Below, in pieces: positions 32,701-44,369 of a stretch of DNA of 64,000 bases. Under the pieces are notes generated by a model. That model ran no database searches. It was not told the DNA's origin and saw only the letters and a program-made list of their open reading frames with translations. Numbering within the stretch: position 1 is the first letter of the stretch; every line of letters starts with the position of its first letter. A program made the position numbers and the translations under genes. Where the stretch lies: NCBI RefSeq assembly GCF_963583255.1, contig NC_084809.1, forward strand, positions 1,707,001 to 1,771,000, read 5' to 3'. The stretch comes from Pyrus communis (Eukaryota; Streptophyta; Magnoliopsida; Rosales; Rosaceae).

Positions 32701-33133
32701 GCATCCAAAACGGAGAAGGAGGAAGGGAGTCCTATGAGTCCTCTGGTTAAGTACTCTATGTGACTATCACGCTGAAGCTCAATCCTTCAAAGTCCAAGAA
32801 CCCCACAACAACAAAAAAATCCATCAAATTCCACAACAAAACCCCATAATTTAAAAAAACAATAAATAAACAAGTTTGAATCCCCATCCCCACAGTTCAA
32901 TTATATCAGTTTAAAGTAGAATATCGCTTGCATCGAAAAAAACAAGCAACAACAAAAGGGAAATTCTTTGTAAACCCAAAGGATTTATTAAGAGTGCAAA
33001 GTTGGAAGCTTTTTTCTTACATGACGGATTGGGCTTTGGGAGGGAGGCTGCCGAAGCGTCCGTAGATCCCAAAGACCTCACTTTCTACCATCCACTGATC
33101 GCGCTGAGTCACAGTGACGGTCGGACGCTCCAT
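29751..33133 (-). CDS. FTB: Protein farnesyltransferase subunit beta (ERA1 orthologue)
   Basis: Fourteen exons on the minus strand: 33133-33021, 32784-32698, 32574-32469, 32286-32251, 32065-31983, 31899-31846, 31730-31679, 31559-31495, 31254-31198, 31011-30939, 30825-30739, 30661-30499, 30319-30216 and 29996-29751. They splice in frame to 441 residues. Prenyltransferase alpha-alpha repeats are obvious: EGGYGGGPGQMPHLATTYAA, RACYTAVS, SCQTYEGGISGEPGAEAHGG and GFQGRTNKLVDGCYSFWQ. Zinc ligands expected from the rat enzyme are visible as Asp264 and Cys266 (DGCYSFWQ) and His378 (RDFYHTCYCLSGL). The polar stretch before the last two exons is the plant-specific insert. With the shared alpha subunit it attaches farnesyl to CaaX proteins; in Arabidopsis its loss (era1) gives ABA hypersensitivity. 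MERPTVTVTQ is chosen as the start by alignment, although an in-frame ATG lies 27 codons upstream. Intron 4 appears to use a GC donor. Confidence 0.95.
32665..32690. repeat. Short (GA)n tracts in farnesyltransferase introns
   Basis: (GA) runs at about 32668-32690 and 31652-31672 lie a few bases beyond the donor sites of exons 2 and 7, on the intron side. Confidence 0.7.
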
Positions 33134-34316
33134 CTCCGCCGTCCTCCGACTGACTTTCCACTTAAATTCACCGTTTTGCAGTTCTGAGTTCGCTTTACTC
33201 CGCACAGACAGCAAGCGGAGTTTACTGAGGAAAAAAGAACGGAGTTTAATTGGGCTTAGTTAAAGTTTATGTATAAATGTCATGAGTTGGGCTCGTAAAT
33301 GTAAATATATTGGGCTGTCAACTAAGTGGGTTCCAAAAGCACTTTTAAGTGCTTTCTACAAGAAGCATCAGTTATGTCTTTCTCCCAATAAACACTTTAA
33401 GTGTTTTTTCAGGATTTACTAACATTTTCACTAAGAATTGTTTTCAAAAATATTTTCACCAAAAGCTTCTTTAGTTATTGTAAAAACATGTCCAAATAAG
33501 CTCTTAATCGATTTTGCGAATTTCTACACCAAGAAAAATTTGAAAGACTTGTTCTCAAAACAATTTTGACCGCATTATAAGCTTTTCAAAATTTATATAA
33601 AACATTTCATAAATTTTTAAATTTCAGTGTCGTTATCTTTTGACTTTTCTTTCTACGTCTTAAAAATACATAAAAATACTTATGAATCAATAAATTGTCT
33701 GATTGTTTTCAAATTACTTACAATATTTTTCTTAAGTGCACGAAAAAATGTTATTTGTAAAGACTCAACGATTGCATCCATGACAAACATTATAATTATA
33801 AATCATAGGTTATATTCGATTTTGCAAACTTCTTCAAATATCGACATAAAACTTGTGTTGGTGCCACTTTTTAGTTGGAGATAACTTAGATAAGTTTTCC
33901 ATTGCGTAGAGAAAATTTTATTGTGCCAGAAACATGACCAGATACACAAAATGTCATAATACAATTGATTGAAAAAAATAATTCAAATTTCCAAATACTT
34001 CTAACATTACTAAACCATGTTTTCGAAATATTAAAAAAATCTCTCCCTTCCGCCTCCTTGATGTCACCTCCAGTAGATAAGGTATAACTAGTTTAGACCA
34101 CTGTGTACTTGCCATGTGGTCCAATTAGTGGGTATATCTTCCACGTAAGAATGCCTTTGGGCATTTTTTGACCAAATTGATATCATATATACAAGAGATT
34201 TTTCAGTGTAATCAGTTTAAGGGTGGTATATCACATGTCACTATATAAATAGTGAGATATGTGTGCTAAAAAGTTAATAACTTAAAAAATAAAATTTATC
34301 ACCACTTATGTTCCTG
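33134..34316. other. Farnesyltransferase upstream region with degenerate MITE sequence
   Basis: 5' flank of the minus-strand gene. Positions about 33330-33510 contain 'aaaagcacttttaagtgctt' and related inverted words typical of degraded hAT-type MITEs; similar words occur near 27665-27830, 46110-46290 and 52565-52695. No coding region. Confidence 0.4.
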
Positions 34317-34914
34317 TCAGACCTCCTCTAACCCTGGGCTAAATGCCAAATTACCCCATTTATTCCCCTCCCCCAAACACCACCTAACCCAAGCTAAAAC
34401 ATTGGGCTAAAAATCAAATGCTAAAGCTGGGCCAAATACCCCCCCCCCCCCCCCCCAAAACATGTGGACTCGCCTGCATTTGGGTCACTCTCGGCCTGCC
34501 TACTTGTCGATGCGCCCCACGCGACCCGCATCAATTCAACTCTCGACAGTGGGAGGTCCACTGTCAGGGCCCCTGTCGGCCACTTCCTCGAGCCCAATGG
34601 CTCTTTTCCGCATCAAATTGCCACAATTTAAGGACCAACATCCAACGGTCCAGATTCAAATTTTATTTTTTTAAAATATGTTATTTTAAAATACATTGAA
34701 TCCAACAGCTAAGATCGAATATAATCAAATCTAACGGCCCAAATTTAAATGCAACGGCTAAAATAATTAAAATTTTTTATTTAACTCAAAATTCACCCAA
34801 AAACTGTATAAATACCTATGTATTTGTTCAAACATCCACACAAAACTCAATTTTCTCCAACAATTCTTCCAATTTATCTTTCTACCATTTCTTTCCATTT
34901 CCAAATATTTCAAC

Positions 34915-35851
34915 ATGGCAAGAGAGTATATTAGAAGTCGTAATTTGATCTGTGAGAAAGATGTTACTTATGTTTGGCATGGATTTCTGTTAGTAAGGAT
35001 GGTGTAGTTGGCACAAATCAAAATAAAAAGGTTTTGTTGAGAAAACTGCAACGGCAGCAGGCGGGACGGTGGTGGTGTTTATGATCGGTGGAAGACTATC
35101 AACAAAGCATGCACTTTATGGAAATGAAGCTTGGAGAGAGTCGTGGTTGGCATGGCTAGTGGAAAGAGCGCCACAGAAATTGTGAGTTTTTTTCTTGATA
35201 TTTTATTTGTCATGTACATAATATTATTTTATAGCTAATTATTTTTATGTATTTTTTGCATAGGGTGACAAAGCAATGAAAATTTTGCAAGACAAGAGTA
35301 ACACCAAAAAATCAAGTTTTTAAGTTGCAACATGCTTGGGACGTCTTCAAGATTGTCCAAGGTGGGGAATCGATGCAGACCAACAATGGGAAAAATTATT
35401 TCAACGTGAAACCGCACCGACAAATGCCAGAGATAAAAGAGTCGATGAAATGATCTCATCTCCTTCTTTTGCAAGGTCCCCGGGAAGAGATAAGCAAAAG
35501 GAAGCAAAGAGAAAAGGGAAGTCCCAAGATCCGATGAGTGGACACTTTGCTACCGGAATTGCAAAATTGAATGAAACCCATAGCGCTTGCCAAGAAGAAA
35601 CGGCTCGAATGCGCTTGCAAATGAAGGAAGAAAGGGATAGGGAGCATGATAGGTTTGAAATTAATTTCATGATGAAGGACCTCAATAAATACACTCCAGA
35701 AAGGAAGAAGTTCTTACATGGTAAGCAAAAGGAAATTTTGCGAAAGTATGCCTCAAGGAGTATATTTCAAGATGATGAATCCTCTGAACCATATATCCCA
35801 AGTCAACCACGAAGTCTATCACCAAGTCAAGATGGTGGATATGATTATTAA
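34915..35851 (+). pseudogene. Harbinger partner ORF (NAM-associated/Myb-like), decayed
   Basis: ATG at 34915 begins MAREYIRSRNLICEKD, but stops and frameshifts interrupt the N-terminal half. From 35336 a 171-residue open frame remains. It contains WGIDADQQWEKLFQRE, a basic patch KEAKRKGKSQ, then a charged segment with ERDREHDRFEINFMMKD and an SPSQDGGYDY end. This resembles the C-terminal part of the DNA-binding accessory protein encoded by plant PIF/Harbinger elements (NAM-associated domain). Inside this transposon it is not a host gene. Assignment is by pattern and position. Confidence 0.7.
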
Positions 35852-36186
35852 GTTTATGTAGTGTATAAATTATCTGCTTTATTAATTAACTTTATGAATT
35901 ATCAGTTGTATTAAGTTTATATGGTTTATTATATGGCTTATGTACTTTATTAAATTTATGTCCTATTAATTATTGTTTCTATTAATCTAGATGTCTTCAA
36001 TAATTATTATACTTATTATTCCACACTTTGATGTAGAATAGATGTCTTCAATAATTCAACCTCCATTCAATAATTTATCTAACGTACTAGACAAATTACT
36101 TTGCACAAGAAGACACTTAAATTTATTACTACAAAATAACAACATACTGCAACTAAAATTATTACATAAATGTTCAACCAACATCA

Positions 36187-37473
36187 TCAACGTTCACCTT
36201 CTTGGCGCCATACATGCTCAATCAAATCTTTACGGAGTGTGTCAGGACCTTGAGGAGCTTGAATTCTATTTAAATATCTTATATACTCACTCAAGGTGAC
36301 CCTATCTTATCGGGTTTCATATGTGGTTGGAGCGAGATATTCAACATATCTTGCAATAGCTCTTGCATGTGTTGGTTGGTCATCATTCACATCTTTGTCT
36401 GAATCTTCTTCAATTTCGATGTACTCGTCTTCCACAATCATATTGTGCAAAATTATGCACGTCATCATGATTGAATGGAGGTCTTCGGTATGCCAAAGTC
36501 GTGCAAGCCCTCTAACAATGGCTCATCGAGCTTGTAGGATCCCGAACGCTCTGTCCACATCATTCCTGTAAAACTTTTGCCTCTGGGAAAATAATTTCTT
36601 TTTTGCACTATTGGGATGAGAAAAACTTTTGACAAAGGTAGACCAACTAGGATAAATACCATCAGTTAGGTAGTAACCTAGCTCATACCTATTACCATTT
36701 ACCTTGTACAAAAATTTTGGTACCCATCCATTGACAACATCATCGAACAAAGGAGAAGACCAAAGAACGTTGATATCATTGTTTGATCCAGGAATGCCGA
36801 AGAAAGCATGTCAAATCCATGTGTCGTAGGACGTCATAGCCTCAAGCACAATGCATACAATCGAGAATTCCTATCATGCTAGGGAAGCCTCTTTTGTCTG
36901 CCTTGTGTAGCAGCCTCTTTAAGTCTTCACGATTTGGCTTGCGGAGGTATGTGGCTCCATATATGGCTTGAATTGTCTGACAGAAGCGTTTCAGGTTCTC
37001 AATAGCAGTACTCTACGCAAGTCGGCAATACTCGTTAATTGAGTCTGCAAAGCACCCATTAGATTAGCATTCGAAATACATATGTGAGCTTTTGATGAGG
37101 TGATAGACTTTTTCGGCTTACGACATCTATCTTTCTTGCAAAGTAGTGGTCATGATTGACAAATGCGTTCAAGATGCTTTCAAAAAGCTATCTCCTTACC
37201 CGAAAACCGCCTTCAAAAATCATGAACAGGAAATCTCGGACACTTGATGAAATAATCTTTCATCATTCGATCATGACATTCTTCTCTATCACGCTGCACA
37301 AATGAACGCCTTGTGACAGAACCACAATGGCTAGATTCGTCATGGTGCTCATATTGCATAAGCGAGTTTACAAGTTTAGCTTCGGCGTTGATCAATTATG
37401 CATCCTCAATGTCAAGCCTTGCTTGGTATTGTGTCATTTGCATTGCCTTGCTACGCCTTCTTCTACCACCCAT
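36187..37473 (-). pseudogene. Harbinger transposase (DDE_4/plant transposase family), decayed
   Basis: Reading leftward from ATG 37473 (MGGRRRRSKAMQMTQYQ) to TGA at 36187, most of the transposase is recognisable but broken by several stops and frame changes. Diagnostic pieces are PGSNNDINVLWSSPLFDDVV (the 'GS.ND.NVL..SP.F' block with a catalytic Asp), YYLTDGIYPSWSTFVKSF (second catalytic Asp), and VDRAFGILQARWAIVR (the E/'AFG.LQ.RW' block). Further left, MMTCIILHNMIVEDE is typical of the C-terminal end. The element cannot mobilise itself. Confidence 0.88.
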
Positions 37474-38023
37474 TGATGAGATATTGAGGATTTTTAGAAA
37501 ACAAAAACTCTTTCAAAGTTGAAATATTGGTGAATATAGAGGATGATTGAAGGTTGAAAGATTGTGTGATCAACTAATATTGGACCTGTGTTTATATAGA
37601 GGATGATTAATGAAAGTTGAACGATTGGTGAAAGTTAAAAGTTTGGTGAAAGTTGAACGATTGGTGAAAGTTGAAAGTTTGGTGTTGAAAGTTTGGTAAA
37701 AGTTGAAAGATTGGTGAAACTTGAAGGTTTGCTTTGTGGAAAATTTAGTGATTTTTCAATATTTATCGGAATTTAAATTTTTTTAGATTAAAATGTTCAT
37801 AAAATTAATTTACGATAGTCTACATATTTATTTTAAAAAATTTAATTTAAGAAAAAAAATTAACCTAAATTCATTCTTTAATAATCCTGGGCTAAAATTT
37901 TAGGTCGAAAGGGTTTGAGCAAAAAAGCTATTTCTAGATTAAAAACTAGATTTTTCGATCTAAAAAATTTGATTTTTCGATCTAAAAAATTTGATTTTTA
38001 CCCCAAGAATGGAGATGATCTCA

Positions 38024-38918
38024 CAATTAAAAACTTCTCCATGTGTACAGTGTAGTACCCACCAAATTACAAATAGCATTTCATCACTTTAAAGTGACAC
38101 AACCACCAAAGTATTCCGGGCCCGCGGCTCAAAAGCCTCTGCAAAGTCACAAAGGCATTCCGCAAATTGAATTTGGATAAGGTTAACTAACATGAAGGAC
38201 TTTCTGCTGCTAAGGTGGTATCTCAACTAAATTATGCGTTACCAAGTGAAAATTTATGATAAAACGTGATGGAATAAGTTGATATTTTATCATAAAATCA
38301 ATTACATACTACTCTCAACAAACTATGTCAGTTGTATATTGTGGACAATGTATACTGAGTAATGTGGAAGCACGTGGACTGCTAAACTCAGGATCCTGAT
38401 TAACTTACTAGATATTATGAGGTAAGTTTGAGTTTCATCATAGCATTGATTGATAATATGAGAAGTAATCTAACCCTTTACAACGACATATAAAATAACT
38501 TAATGGTCCGATATGAAATTCACCCCCTCGACACATGATTAATTAAATATTGGTACAGTAACACCAGCGGTTTAGGAGGGTGGTGGGCACAAGTATTTCC
38601 AAAACAAACATCCCTTTCGGCCAGTTGCCAACTTGCCAAGAGGAAAACGAGTAGTTTCCGACAATGTAGACTCTACACGTGCGTAGCATGCATAATAAAA
38701 ACCAAAGAGATTAGGTGGAGTGGAGTTGGATGATGAAGAGAGTCACTGAGCTCTCACTTCAATCGTTTATTATAAATAAATGGGCAGAAACCTTTTGTTT
38801 TGCACACAACACAGAGCCTTCTCTTTTTAATCATTTCTCAGTTTTTAACAAATTTCAAAATATTTAGTTTCAAGGTTCTTCAGTTGGCAACTAATTAGCA
38901 GGAAATTTTTAAGAATCC
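38024..38918 (+). promoter_or_regulatory. Upstream region of formate dehydrogenase
   Basis: About 0.9 kb between the Harbinger element and the FDH start. A TATA-like 'tttattataaataaa' lies at about 38767-38781, about 140 bp before the ATG, followed by a plausible 5' leader. No other gene. Confidence 0.45.
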
Positions 38919-39050
38919 ATGGCGATGAAGCGTGTGCTTGTTTCTGCAGTTCGAGGTCTTGCTTCATCAGGAAGCTCAGCATCTTCAACAACTTTCACCA
39001 GGCACCTCCATGTAAGCCATTTCCACACACACACACACACACACACACAC

Positions 39051-39088
<38 letters not shown>

Positions 39089-41250
39089 CACATAATTTAA
39101 TTCAGCAATTAGTTAATTGTGATAATTAAGCTTGTTTAATTGCTGATCACCTTAAAAATGCCACCTATAGCCTTATGGGGGAAATGGGGAGTTCGACCTC
39201 GAGTGGTTGGTATTAACCAACTCAGCTACAAGTCCCTCGTTTTAGAACAAAATAATAATCCAAATTTTGGGTTGTGTTGAATTGATGTGGTTTGGTATGA
39301 GCAGGCATCTGGTGGAAGCAAAAAGATAGTTGGGGTGTTTTACAAGGCCAAGGAGTATGCAGAATTGAACCCCAATTTTCTGGGTTGTGAAGAGAGAGCC
39401 TTGGGGATAAGGGACTGGCTGGAATCACAGGGCCACAAGTATATTGTCACTGATGACAAGGAAGGACCAAATTCTGGTAAGTTCATACAATTTCACTACC
39501 TTTCTATACATTTCATATATAATATGTATGTATATAAGTATATATAATGTCCTAATGCATGTGCTTATGTGAGTATAAAATTAGCTTATTACTTATGCTA
39601 TATTTAGTTTGCAGACGTGTGTTAGGTTAGTTGGTGAGGGCAATGTGGTCACCCCGTCACTCGAGTTGGATCCCCCTTCCCTATAGATTAGAGTAGTTTA
39701 GAGAATCGCCTTGTCAAAAACTATAAACAAAAGGACACACTTGGCTTGAACAGATATGCCAAGATTAATGTGATCAATGAATGTTGATTAAAAGCTTTTG
39801 ACTCAGTTCTGCTAAATTTTGTCCTGCTGGCAGCGTGTATATGGCATCGAACTCGCCTAATCACTGACCGGTAACTTGTTAATTTGACAGGTTTTTCCGC
39901 TTTGAGATGAGTTTTCCTTGGGCTTATAAGTTGATTCTTAAATTGTTCGAACTTTTAAACTAATGGGAACTTTGTATGTCCCTTTTGGTGCTGTTTATTC
40001 AGAGCTTGACAAACACATTGAAGATCTTCACGTTCTCATAACAACGCCCTTCCACCCGGCCTATGTCACGGCCGAAAGGATCAAAAGGGCCAAGAATTTG
40101 CAGCTGCTTCTAACAGCTGGAATTGGCTCTGATCACATTGATCTGAAAGCTGCTGCTGCTGCTGGATTAACCGTGGCAGAGGTCACGGGAAGCAATGTGG
40201 TTTCAGTTGCAGAAGATGAGCTCATGAGAATCCTCATTCTCGTCCGCAACTTCGTACCTGGGTATCAGCAGATTGTTAGTGGAGAATGGAATGTTGCAGG
40301 CATTGCCTACAGAGCTTATGATCTCGAAGGAAAGACGGTGGGGACGGTTGGTGCTGGACGTATTGGCAGGCTTTTGCTCCAAAGGTTGAAGCCTTTCAAC
40401 TGCAATCTCCTCTATCATGATCGTGTCAAGATTGACCTCGAATTGGAGAAACAGACTGGGGCAAAGTTTGAGGAGGATCTGGATGCAATGCTTCCGAAAT
40501 GTGACGTTATTGTTGTCAACACACCCCTAACTGAAAAAACAAGGTACTTAAGTCAAGGCTAATCTTCTGACTATTTTATTCCGTTTGATTGTTATTTATT
40601 TGTTTTGGTGGAGTGGACTGATCTTCTGAGTTTATTACCCTACAATTGCATTTAGAAGCTTATCTACAACTAACAAACTGATAGGATCAATACAATTAAC
40701 GGATATTGATCTTGCAACTCAGAGGACTGTTTGACAAAGAAAGAATTGCAAAGTGTAAGAAGGGAGTTCTGATTGTTAACAATGCTCGTGGGGCAATCAT
40801 GGACACACAGGCTGTTGTCGACGCTTGCTCCAGCGGACACATTGCAGGTAACTCATGAACTGGTCAATGTTAATCGAGTTAGTTCTGTTGACTTTTGGCT
40901 AATCGTTTCATTTGATCCTATGATTCTCCAGGTTACAGTGGTGATGTTTGGAATCCACAACCAGCTCCAAAAGACCATCCATGGCGTTACATGCCAAACC
41001 ATGCTATGACCCCTCATATATCCGGTACCACAATTGATGCACAGGTATATTTTTGACGTTTACTATCTTATCCTTTACGCTCATGGTTTCACCTCATTTG
41101 TTCCCAGAACTGAAATCCATCATGTAATTTGTGCAGTTGCGTTATGCTGCTGGGACGAAGGATATGCTCGACAGGTACTTCAAGGGAGAAGAATTTCCGG
41201 CACAAAACTACATTGTCAAGGACGGTAAACTAGCAAGCCAATACCAGTAG
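38919..41250 (+). CDS. FDH: Formate dehydrogenase, mitochondrial (NAD+)
   Basis: Six exons: 38919-39011, 39305-39476, 40003-40543, 40723-40847, 40932-41044 and 41137-41250, giving 385 residues, the usual plant FDH length. The first ~30 residues ([20 protein letters not shown]) are basic and serine-rich, a mitochondrial presequence. The catalytic half begins [20 protein letters not shown]. The NAD+-binding site is [16 protein letters not shown] (about 204-219). The late motifs [10 protein letters not shown] and [15 protein letters not shown] hold residues expected for formate binding and the catalytic His. It ends KLASQYQ. The enzyme oxidises formate to CO2 with reduction of NAD+, and in plants is commonly induced by stress. 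Intron 1 carries a CA/TA microsatellite and a SINE; intron 2 carries another SINE. No lesions. Confidence 0.96.
39024..39086. repeat. (CA)n(TA)n compound microsatellite in FDH intron 1
   Basis: About 28 bp of CA repeats at 39024-39051 run directly into about 34 bp of AT repeats. Likely polymorphic. Confidence 0.95.
39157..39245 (-). mobile_element. tRNA-derived SINE in FDH intron 1
   Basis: On the minus strand 'tagctgagttggttaa' (A box) is followed 12 bp later by 'ggtcgaactcccca' (B box), spacing and words typical of a tRNA-derived SINE head. Confidence 0.65.
39618..39730 (+). mobile_element. tRNA-derived SINE in FDH intron 2
   Basis: 'ttaggttagttggtgaggg' (A box), 'cactcgagttggatccc' (B box), then 'tatagattagagtagtttag' and 'atcgccttgtcaaaaa', a body and tail pattern seen in plant SINEs and echoed at 52.7-52.8 kb. 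Confidence 0.65.
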
Positions 41251-41690
41251 TTCGGGTGCTTGTTATTAAATCTGCTACTTTGTGTTCGCCTGCAGATGCT
41301 AACTATGAGGCAGGTCCATATGAATAATGTAGCCAAAAGCTTTCGACTTTAGGGTCTGTGTGCTTTTATCTTCTTCGTTTTCACCGGTTCTATAGCCGTA
41401 TAGGGCACCGGTTTGATCCGAGCATGCATCACTATGTCTCTGTGAGACTTGTAAGAGTGTATGCTGCCCGGAAACTTCCCTTTCAATAATGAGAAGTTGT
41501 TACCTTAATTAGCGAGTTTGCTCAAAACCCGTAAGAAACTTCTTGTTCAAATGTTTAAGAGTATCTTCGTAAGAGGTTCTGCGTTCGATTCTCACTTGGC
41601 GCTCAAACAGAAGCTTGAACTTGTGCAATAACAATACCAATACCAAAAGAAAAAGAAAAACTTGTTTATTCTTAAAAATAGATAAGTCAA
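41251..41690 (+). other. FDH 3' UTR/intergenic with SINE-like remnant
   Basis: Probable 3' UTR up to about 41500. At 41545-41660 'tcgtaagaggttctgcgttc' and 'gattctcacttggcgc' look like an A/B-box-bearing SINE head with an A-rich end, but the match is weak. Confidence 0.35.
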
Positions 41691-41994
41691 TCCGGACCAG
41701 ATGTCCATTGTATTTTCTGTTTGTTGTGACAACTGTAAATTGGTTACTACTGTTTTGTAACTAATCAATTTGTTAGTGGTTAATCTAGTGTTATTAGTCA
41801 CTAAGCTTATTTAGCAAAGTTTATATAAACTCAGTTGTAATTACTTCCTCATTAAGAAATGAAATACAGAAAGCATTCTTTCTATCTTGGTATCACTCTC
41901 CTCTCTGCTTAATCGCACTTCGATCCTCTTTTCTCTGCGATTCGATCTTCGATTCTTCGTCTTGATCTCCAATTTCTTCTTCTTCTTCTCAGCA

Positions 41995-42955
41995 ATGGCG
42001 TCTTCAAGTTCTTCACCTACACATCCATAAATTATTCCTTCGAATCCTACACCGACTAAGTTTGTCGCCCCTAATTTCACTGCGATGAACCGTAATTTTT
42101 CCAGTTCTTCGATTTCATCGATCACGATCCAGAATATCAGTTGTATGGCGCCTACGAAGTTGAAACGTGACAATTATTTGGTCTAGAAGGCTCTCTTTGC
42201 TCTAATTTTCAAGCGCTACAAGCTCACCGGCATTGTTGATGGTTCCGAGATTTATTCACCGCCTTATCTTCTTGATCAAACTGATCGCAATATTGGAATT
42301 CCTAACCCTGCCTTTGAAGCTTGGTATGAAAAGGATCATAATATCCTCATTTGGCTTAATTCTACTCTCTCTAAAGAAATCATTTTGTTTACTGTTGGTG
42401 TGACCTCATCTCGTGAACTTTGGCTTAATCTTGAAAATCGATTTGGAGGTGTATTTGCTGTTCATATTCATCAACTCAGATCTTGTCTACATTCTATACA
42501 CAAAGGTGATCTCTCGACTTATGAGTATCTGCAACGCATCAAAGGTATTTCAAATGCTTTAATGGTGGCTGGTTCTCCGGTTTCTGATCATGATCTTATT
42601 GCTGTCACTCTTAATGGCTTATCTAATGAATATGAATCTTTCATTGACTCTATTATGCTGAGAATTTCATCAACTACTTTGGATGAACTACATGGTCTGT
42701 TGATCAACAAAGAATTGTTCATGAATTGCAAAAAGAAAAGCGATGTCTTTTCCGCTCAAGAACTCTTCTAGGCCTTTGTTGCTCAATCTCAGGGTCCTCT
42801 CCTTCCTACACCACAATACTATTCCTTTCCCCAAGCTTATGCTGATGCTCAGTTTCATGCTCCTCCCAAATTTTAGAACAATCGTGGCAAAGGATCATTT
42901 CAGCGCAACAATCATGGTAATTACTCCAAGAACTTCAACAATTCTCCTTACATCA
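41995..42955 (+). pseudogene. copia gag relic
   Basis: Starts MASSSSSPTHP then TAA. Continues in the same frame with APTKLKRDNYLV, stop, and ALFALIFKRYKLTGIVDGSE. The block NALMVAGSPVSDHDLIAVTL and 'LNGLSNEYESFIDSI' is the UBN2/Retrotran_gag_2 signature. About four in-frame stops (TAA/TAG) and no other rearrangement up to YSKNFNNSPYIK. Confidence 0.9.
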
Positions 42956-42989
42956 AGGTTTGTGGTTCAAGAAAGGCTCCTTACATCTC

Positions 42990-43475
42990 ACAGCTTTTTC
43001 AGACGCTGATTGGGCCAATTGCATCTTTGACAAAAGATCTACAAGTGGTTCTTGTGTGTATTTGGGTAATAACTTGATTAGCTAGAGTGCAAAGAAGCAA
43101 CACACTGTTGTTCGATCCTCTACAGAAACTGAATATCACTCTCTCAGCCACACTGTTGCAGAATTGACATGGATCTGCAAAATCTTTAAAGATATCACCT
43201 TCCCACTTAGATAGGTTCCTCAACTTTGGTGTGACAATGTCTCGGCAATCTCTTTGGCATCTAATCATGTGTTTCATGCTCGTACGAAACACGTGAAAAT
43301 TGATTATCATTATATCAGAGAACTTGTCTTAGCCAGTTTGATTCGAATTCAGTATGTTAGTACTCAACATCAAATTGCAGATATTCACACCAAGGCACTT
43401 TCCAAGGACAAATTCAAGTTGTTACAGTCCAAGCTATCTCTCGGGTCTCCTTCGTCTAGCTTGAGGGAGGGTAAA
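42990..43475 (+). pseudogene. copia RNase H relic
   Basis: Begins abruptly at AFSDADWANCIFDKRSTSG and continues STETEYHSLSHTVAELTWI, LWCDNVSAISLASN, HARTKHVKIDYHYIRE and the end QIADIHTKALSKDKFK. At least two in-frame stops. It joins the gag relic with no protease, integrase or RT sequence between. Confidence 0.9.
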
Positions 43476-43675
43476 AGGACACCTCATACTTATATATTTT
43501 CTGTTTGTTGTGACAGCTGTAAATTGGTTACAACTATTTTGTAACTAATCACTGTGTTAGTGGTTAATCTAGTGTTATTAGTCACTAAGCTTGTTTAGCA
43601 AAGTGTATATAAACTCAGTTGTAATAACTTCCTCATTAAGAAATGAAATACAGAAAGCATTCTTTCTATCTCATT

Positions 43676-44369
43676 GATCATGACGACGTGTACGAGCAAG
43701 ATTTGTTCATGAAAAAGTGGAAGATCAAACGGCCGTTGGTCCAGTAACCTTTCGTTTCAAAAGGCGATTTCTACGGTCATCAAATACCTCCACCACACGC
43801 TTGCTCTCACCACTGTAAAAAACCAAAAACAGATTAATCTCTCTCTCCCTTTCCCTCTCTCTCTCTCTCTCTCTCTAAACGGTAATCCCAAAACTGAATC
43901 CTGTCTACAATTTCTTCATTTTATAGTATTAAAGATTCTGAGTTGTTGTTTCAAGGATCAGTTATTGTTTTTGAGAACCAAAAAACCATCTGAAAAGAGA
44001 AAGAAAGGTTCCTGCTTTTTGCTTTTTTAGCTGCTGATATGTATATGTGTGTGATATATATATAGACACACACATATATATTTAATTTCCATTTATTTTC
44101 TGTTTTGTTTTCATCAAGTGCGTGACTAATCGTGTAATTTGTGACTAATTACAATGATAAATGTTGCATCTTTATGAACATTTTTGACTAATTGAATTCG
44201 GGACGTTTTGTTCTTTCAGATGTTATGAAACTTTCTTGTATCTTGTGGCAAATGTGGTTAAATTCGAGTACTAGATTCATGTTTGTATTTGGTTAAGATT
44301 TTTGGAGGTTGTTTCGGATTGTTGACGTGTTTCTCTTTGTCGGGTAATCTTAGAGTTTTTTTGTTAGAA
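43676..44369 (+). promoter_or_regulatory. Upstream region and probable leader of the OB-fold gene
   Basis: A CT-rich tract at 43842-43877 (typical 5' UTR of plant genes) is followed by 'aaacggtaatcc'. An untranslated-leader intron between about 43880 and 44360 is plausible but not proven. Other contents are AT-rich. Confidence 0.4.

Larger units (their letters stand above)
34320..38020. mobile_element. PIF/Harbinger DNA transposon, 3.7 kb, with two decayed genes
   Basis: Bounded by TCA at 34317-34319 and 38021-38023, a 3-bp duplication. Termini GACCTCCTCTAACCCTGGGC (left) and GATCATCTCCATTCTTGGGG (complement of right) are imperfect inverted repeats. Inside are a transposase-like relic on the minus strand and a partner ORF relic on the plus strand, the two-gene organisation of PIF/Harbinger elements. 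Subterminal sequence ('ataaatacctatgtatttgt', 'ttagattaaaatgttcataa') is shared with the MITEs at 12.86 and 23.25 kb. A run of 18 C lies at 34439-34456. Confidence 0.88.
41690..43675 (+). mobile_element. Internally deleted Ty1/copia element with two LTRs
   Basis: LTRs of about 190 bp at about 41695-41886 and about 43485-43672 share 'ttctgtttgttgtgaca', 'ctagtgttattagtcactaa', 'tataaactcagttgtaa' and 'gaaagcattctttctatc'. A tRNA-Met-type primer site (tTGGTATCAc) follows the left LTR at 41887-41896. A purine tract 'gagggaggg' precedes the right LTR. Between them lie a gag relic and an RNase H relic joined directly, with zinc knuckle, protease, integrase and RT missing. The LTRs still look similar, suggesting a fairly recent insertion of an already deleted element. 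Confidence 0.92.

Noticed and set aside
35235..35694. Minus-strand frames opposite the Harbinger partner ORF
   Set aside because: Leu/Ser/Phe-rich antisense shadows. The plus frame has the charged, structured protein.
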